From the NCBI GenBank assembly GCA_030159235.1, contig BSBG01000004.1, positions 248,001 to 312,000 on the forward strand: a stretch of DNA of 64,000 bases. Reading direction: 5' to 3'. The notes beneath the pieces are model-generated. The model was not told the DNA's origin, did no database searches, and was given only the letters and a program-made list of their open reading frames with translations. Source of the stretch: Bacillus safensis. Its GTDB lineage: Bacteria > Bacillota > Bacilli > Bacillales > Bacillaceae. Position numbers and translations under genes: made by a program. Positions 61,395-64,000 of this stretch are shown here, one piece after another; the first letter of the stretch is position 1, and each line of letters begins with the position of its first letter.

Positions 61395-63055
61395 TATTCA
61401 GCATCAAGCGGTACGACTGCTTCATGGAATAGTTGATCTAATTCTGTTTGATGTTTCTGTTTTGCTGCTTCATCCCAGCCAAAACGCTCTGCCATATAAT
61501 CCACAACTGGCTGTGCGTATTTTTTTGCCCAGTTGATATTAAATAATAGGCTGCCTGTTCTTCTTAAGAAGAAATCAACAGGTGTTACAGCTAGTTCTTC
61601 TTCAATCGCATAGACAAGCTCTGCTAGCACATATGCTGGAATGTTTCGTTTGTCTGCCTCGCCTTGAAGCTGCTCTACTCGTTTGTAGACACTGCTGACG
61701 TTTGAACCATATTTTTCAGCTAGTTTTTGTGCAATCGGTTCTGTCAAACCTACAGATGCGCCTTCTGCTGTTTTCGCTTGAACAAAGGCTGCCATATTTT
61801 TAGCTCCGCCTACATGGCCGCCTGAAATTGGCATATGTTTTGTTTTACATGGTCCATAATCTTTTCCAGTTTCTTCTTTCAGCCCTTCACGTACAAGATC
61901 GACAATGTGCTCAGCCATTTTGCGATAGCCTGTTAATTTACCACCAGCAATGGTGATTAAGCCTGAAGATGATGTCCATACTTCATCCTTACGAGAAATT
62001 TCAGAAGGATCTTTGCCCTCTTCATGAATAAGTGGACGAAGGCCGGCCCAGTTGGATTCTACATCTTTTTCTGTAATATTGAGATCAGGGAACATGTACT
62101 GAATCGCTTCGATGACATAGTCACGATCTGCTTTTGTCATACGCGGATGCTCCAGCTGTTTTTTGTATACTGTATCTGTTGTTCCAACGTACGTTTTTCC
62201 TTCTCGTGGAATCGCAAAGACCATACGTTTGTCAGGCGTGTCAAAGTAGATCGCTTGTTTTAATGGGAATACCGATTGGTCGAATACTAAGTGAATTCCT
62301 TTTGTATGCTGTAAGTGTTTCCCTTGTTTTGAGTGGTCCTTATCTCTAAGTTGATCTACCCATGGACCTGTCGCATTGACGATCTTTTTCGCATACACAT
62401 CGTATGTTTTTTGCGTCATGACATCTTCAATGACAACACCAACCACTTTGCCTTTATCATAAATAAATTCTTTTACTTTCGCATAGTTGACCGCTTCTGC
62501 TCCGAATTTCACGGCCTCTTTCATAACTTCGATTGTGAGGCGTGCATCATCTGTACGGTATTCAACATAGTAGCCGCCGCCTTTTAAGCCGTCCTTTTTG
62601 ACAAGCGGTTCTTTTGCAAGTGTTTCCTTCGCACTAAGCATACTTCTGCGTTCGCTATGCTTTACACCCGCTAAAAAGTCATACACTCTAAGCCCAATAG
62701 ATGTTGAAAACTTACCAAAAGTCCCGCCTTTATGCATCGGAAGAAGCATCCATTCTGGCGTTGTGACGTGAGGACCATTTTCGTATACGATAGCACGCTC
62801 TTTACCGACCTCTGCGACCATTTTCACTTCAAATTGTTTTAAATAACGAAGTCCGCCGTGCACTAGTTTCGTTGAACGGCTAGACGTACCTGCTGCGAAA
62901 TCCTGCATTTCTGCAAGACCGACACGCATTCCGCGTGAAGCCGCATCAAGTGCAGTACCAGCGCCTGTAATACCCCCACCAATGATAAACACATCATATG
63001 GTTTTTTTGTCATTTCCTGCAGCATTTGTTCCCTTTCTAAGCTAGAAAAAGTCAT
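61394..63055 (-). CDS. glpD: Glycerol-3-phosphate dehydrogenase GlpD
   Basis: A 553-residue FAD enzyme with [21 protein letters not shown] (FAD loop) and [15 protein letters not shown]. It oxidises glycerol-3-phosphate to dihydroxyacetone phosphate at the membrane. ATG 63055 ([12 protein letters not shown]) is the family start; the longer frame to 63154 reads through the leader terminator. AGGAACAAGAG precedes it. It stands alone after glpK and is controlled by a leader terminator of the GlpP type. Confidence 0.95.
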   Translation of the reverse strand: MTFSSLEREQMLQEMTKKPYDVFIIGGGITGAGTALDAASRGMRVGLAEMQDFAAGTSSRSTKLVHGGLRYLKQFEVKMVAEVGKERAIVYENGPHVTTPEWMLLPMHKGGTFGKFSTSIGLRVYDFLAGVKHSERRSMLSAKETLAKEPLVKKDGLKGGGYYVEYRTDDARLTIEVMKEAVKFGAEAVNYAKVKEFIYDKGKVVGVVIEDVMTQKTYDVYAKKIVNATGPWVDQLRDKDHSKQGKHLQHTKGIHLVFDQSVFPLKQAIYFDTPDKRMVFAIPREGKTYVGTTDTVYKKQLEHPRMTKADRDYVIEAIQYMFPDLNITEKDVESNWAGLRPLIHEEGKDPSEISRKDEVWTSSSGLITIAGGKLTGYRKMAEHIVDLVREGLKEETGKDYGPCKTKHMPISGGHVGGAKNMAAFVQAKTAEGASVGLTEPIAQKLAEKYGSNVSSVYKRVEQLQGEADKRNIPAYVLAELVYAIEEELAVTPVDFFLRRTGSLLFNINWAKKYAQPVVDYMAERFGWDEAAKQKHQTELDQLFHEAVVPLDAE

Positions 63056-63081
63056 CTCTTGTTCCTCCCATGTTGTACGGT

Positions 63082-63142
63082 AAAGAAAAAGAGACCGCAA
63101 ACACCCAAAGCGTATTTCTACACTTCGGTGTCTGCGGTCTCT
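63082..63142 (-). promoter_or_regulatory. glpD leader terminator (GlpP antitermination site)
   Basis: Minus-strand stem GAGACCGCAGACACC / GGTGTTTGCGGTCTC with a 20-nt loop, followed by T's, sits in the glpD 5' UTR. In B. subtilis GlpP plus glycerol-3-phosphate prevents termination here. A weak TTTCAA / TATACT promoter lies at about 63165-63193. Confidence 0.85.
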
Positions 63143-63194
63143 CCAGTTCTCCAACCGTTCTATTAACTTATTTGAAGTATATCATACTTTTGGT

Positions 63195-64000
<806 letters not shown>

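Overview
The window reads as a chromosome segment of a low-GC, spore-forming Bacillus of the B. pumilus / safensis / altitudinis type. The gene order matches B. subtilis 168 from ecs through yha, yhe and yhd to yhcYZ, pgcA and glp. The differences are those of a relative rather than B. subtilis itself: no khtST, yhaZ, nhaC or yhdN; an extra hydroxylamine-type monooxygenase; a KatX2-type catalase; a CdaR-like regulator beside an MsmX/YurJ-type ATPase; and a short LytE with two LysM repeats. It is nearly all core genome. I see no IS element, CRISPR array, rRNA operon or intact prophage.

Layout. 1-9 kb: ecsBA, hit, serC, trpP (with a TRAP-type leader), yhaH, hpr, yhaI-L, prsA. 8.6-14.8 kb: the yhaM-yhaN-yhaO nuclease/ATPase genes with a LexA box, a YhzD-like gene, yhaR. 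15-17 kb: a 5'-deleted khtU remnant and an orphan IucD-type monooxygenase. 17-28 kb: hemZ, yhaX, a candidate ncRNA, yheA-E, a CdaR-like gene, an MsmX-like gene, a tRNA-shaped sspB leader, sspB, yheG. 28-33 kb: the bmrCD multidrug exporter behind a leader peptide and two tandem terminators, then nhaX. 33-43 kb: dat, yheN, srtN, yhdY, yhdX, yhdW, the fluoride pair crcB1/crcB2, an SOS-boxed phage-type regulator, and two CNNM transporters (yhdT, yhdP) either side of a MerR gene. 43-51.8 kb: plsC, sigM-yhdL-yhdK, bcaP, lytE, phoA, spoVR. 51.8-57 kb: hmp divergent from nsrR, a PerR-boxed catalase, yhdC-like, yhdB, a GNAT enzyme. 57-64 kb: yhcZ-yhcY, pgcA, a 196-bp-spaced duplication, glpD with its conditional terminator, and the 3' half of glpK.

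Regulation can be read directly in many places: a TRAP (G/U)AG ladder at trpP, LexA boxes at yhaO and the phage-type gene, a bmrB-type attenuator, a SigM autoregulatory promoter, CodY, NsrR and PerR boxes, and the GlpP-type leader. The most unusual observations are: (1) both CNNM genes separate their Shine-Dalgarno sequence from the start codon with a 10-bp hairpin, and at yhdT a competing hairpin would mask the SD; (2) a 64-nt, CCA-ending, tRNA-Gln-shaped element lies between a SigG-type promoter and sspB; (3) the MerR gene's well-placed ATG is out of frame with its body; (4) two 76-bp direct repeats lie downstream of glpD; (5) a promoter-to-terminator candidate ncRNA lies between yheA and yhaX.
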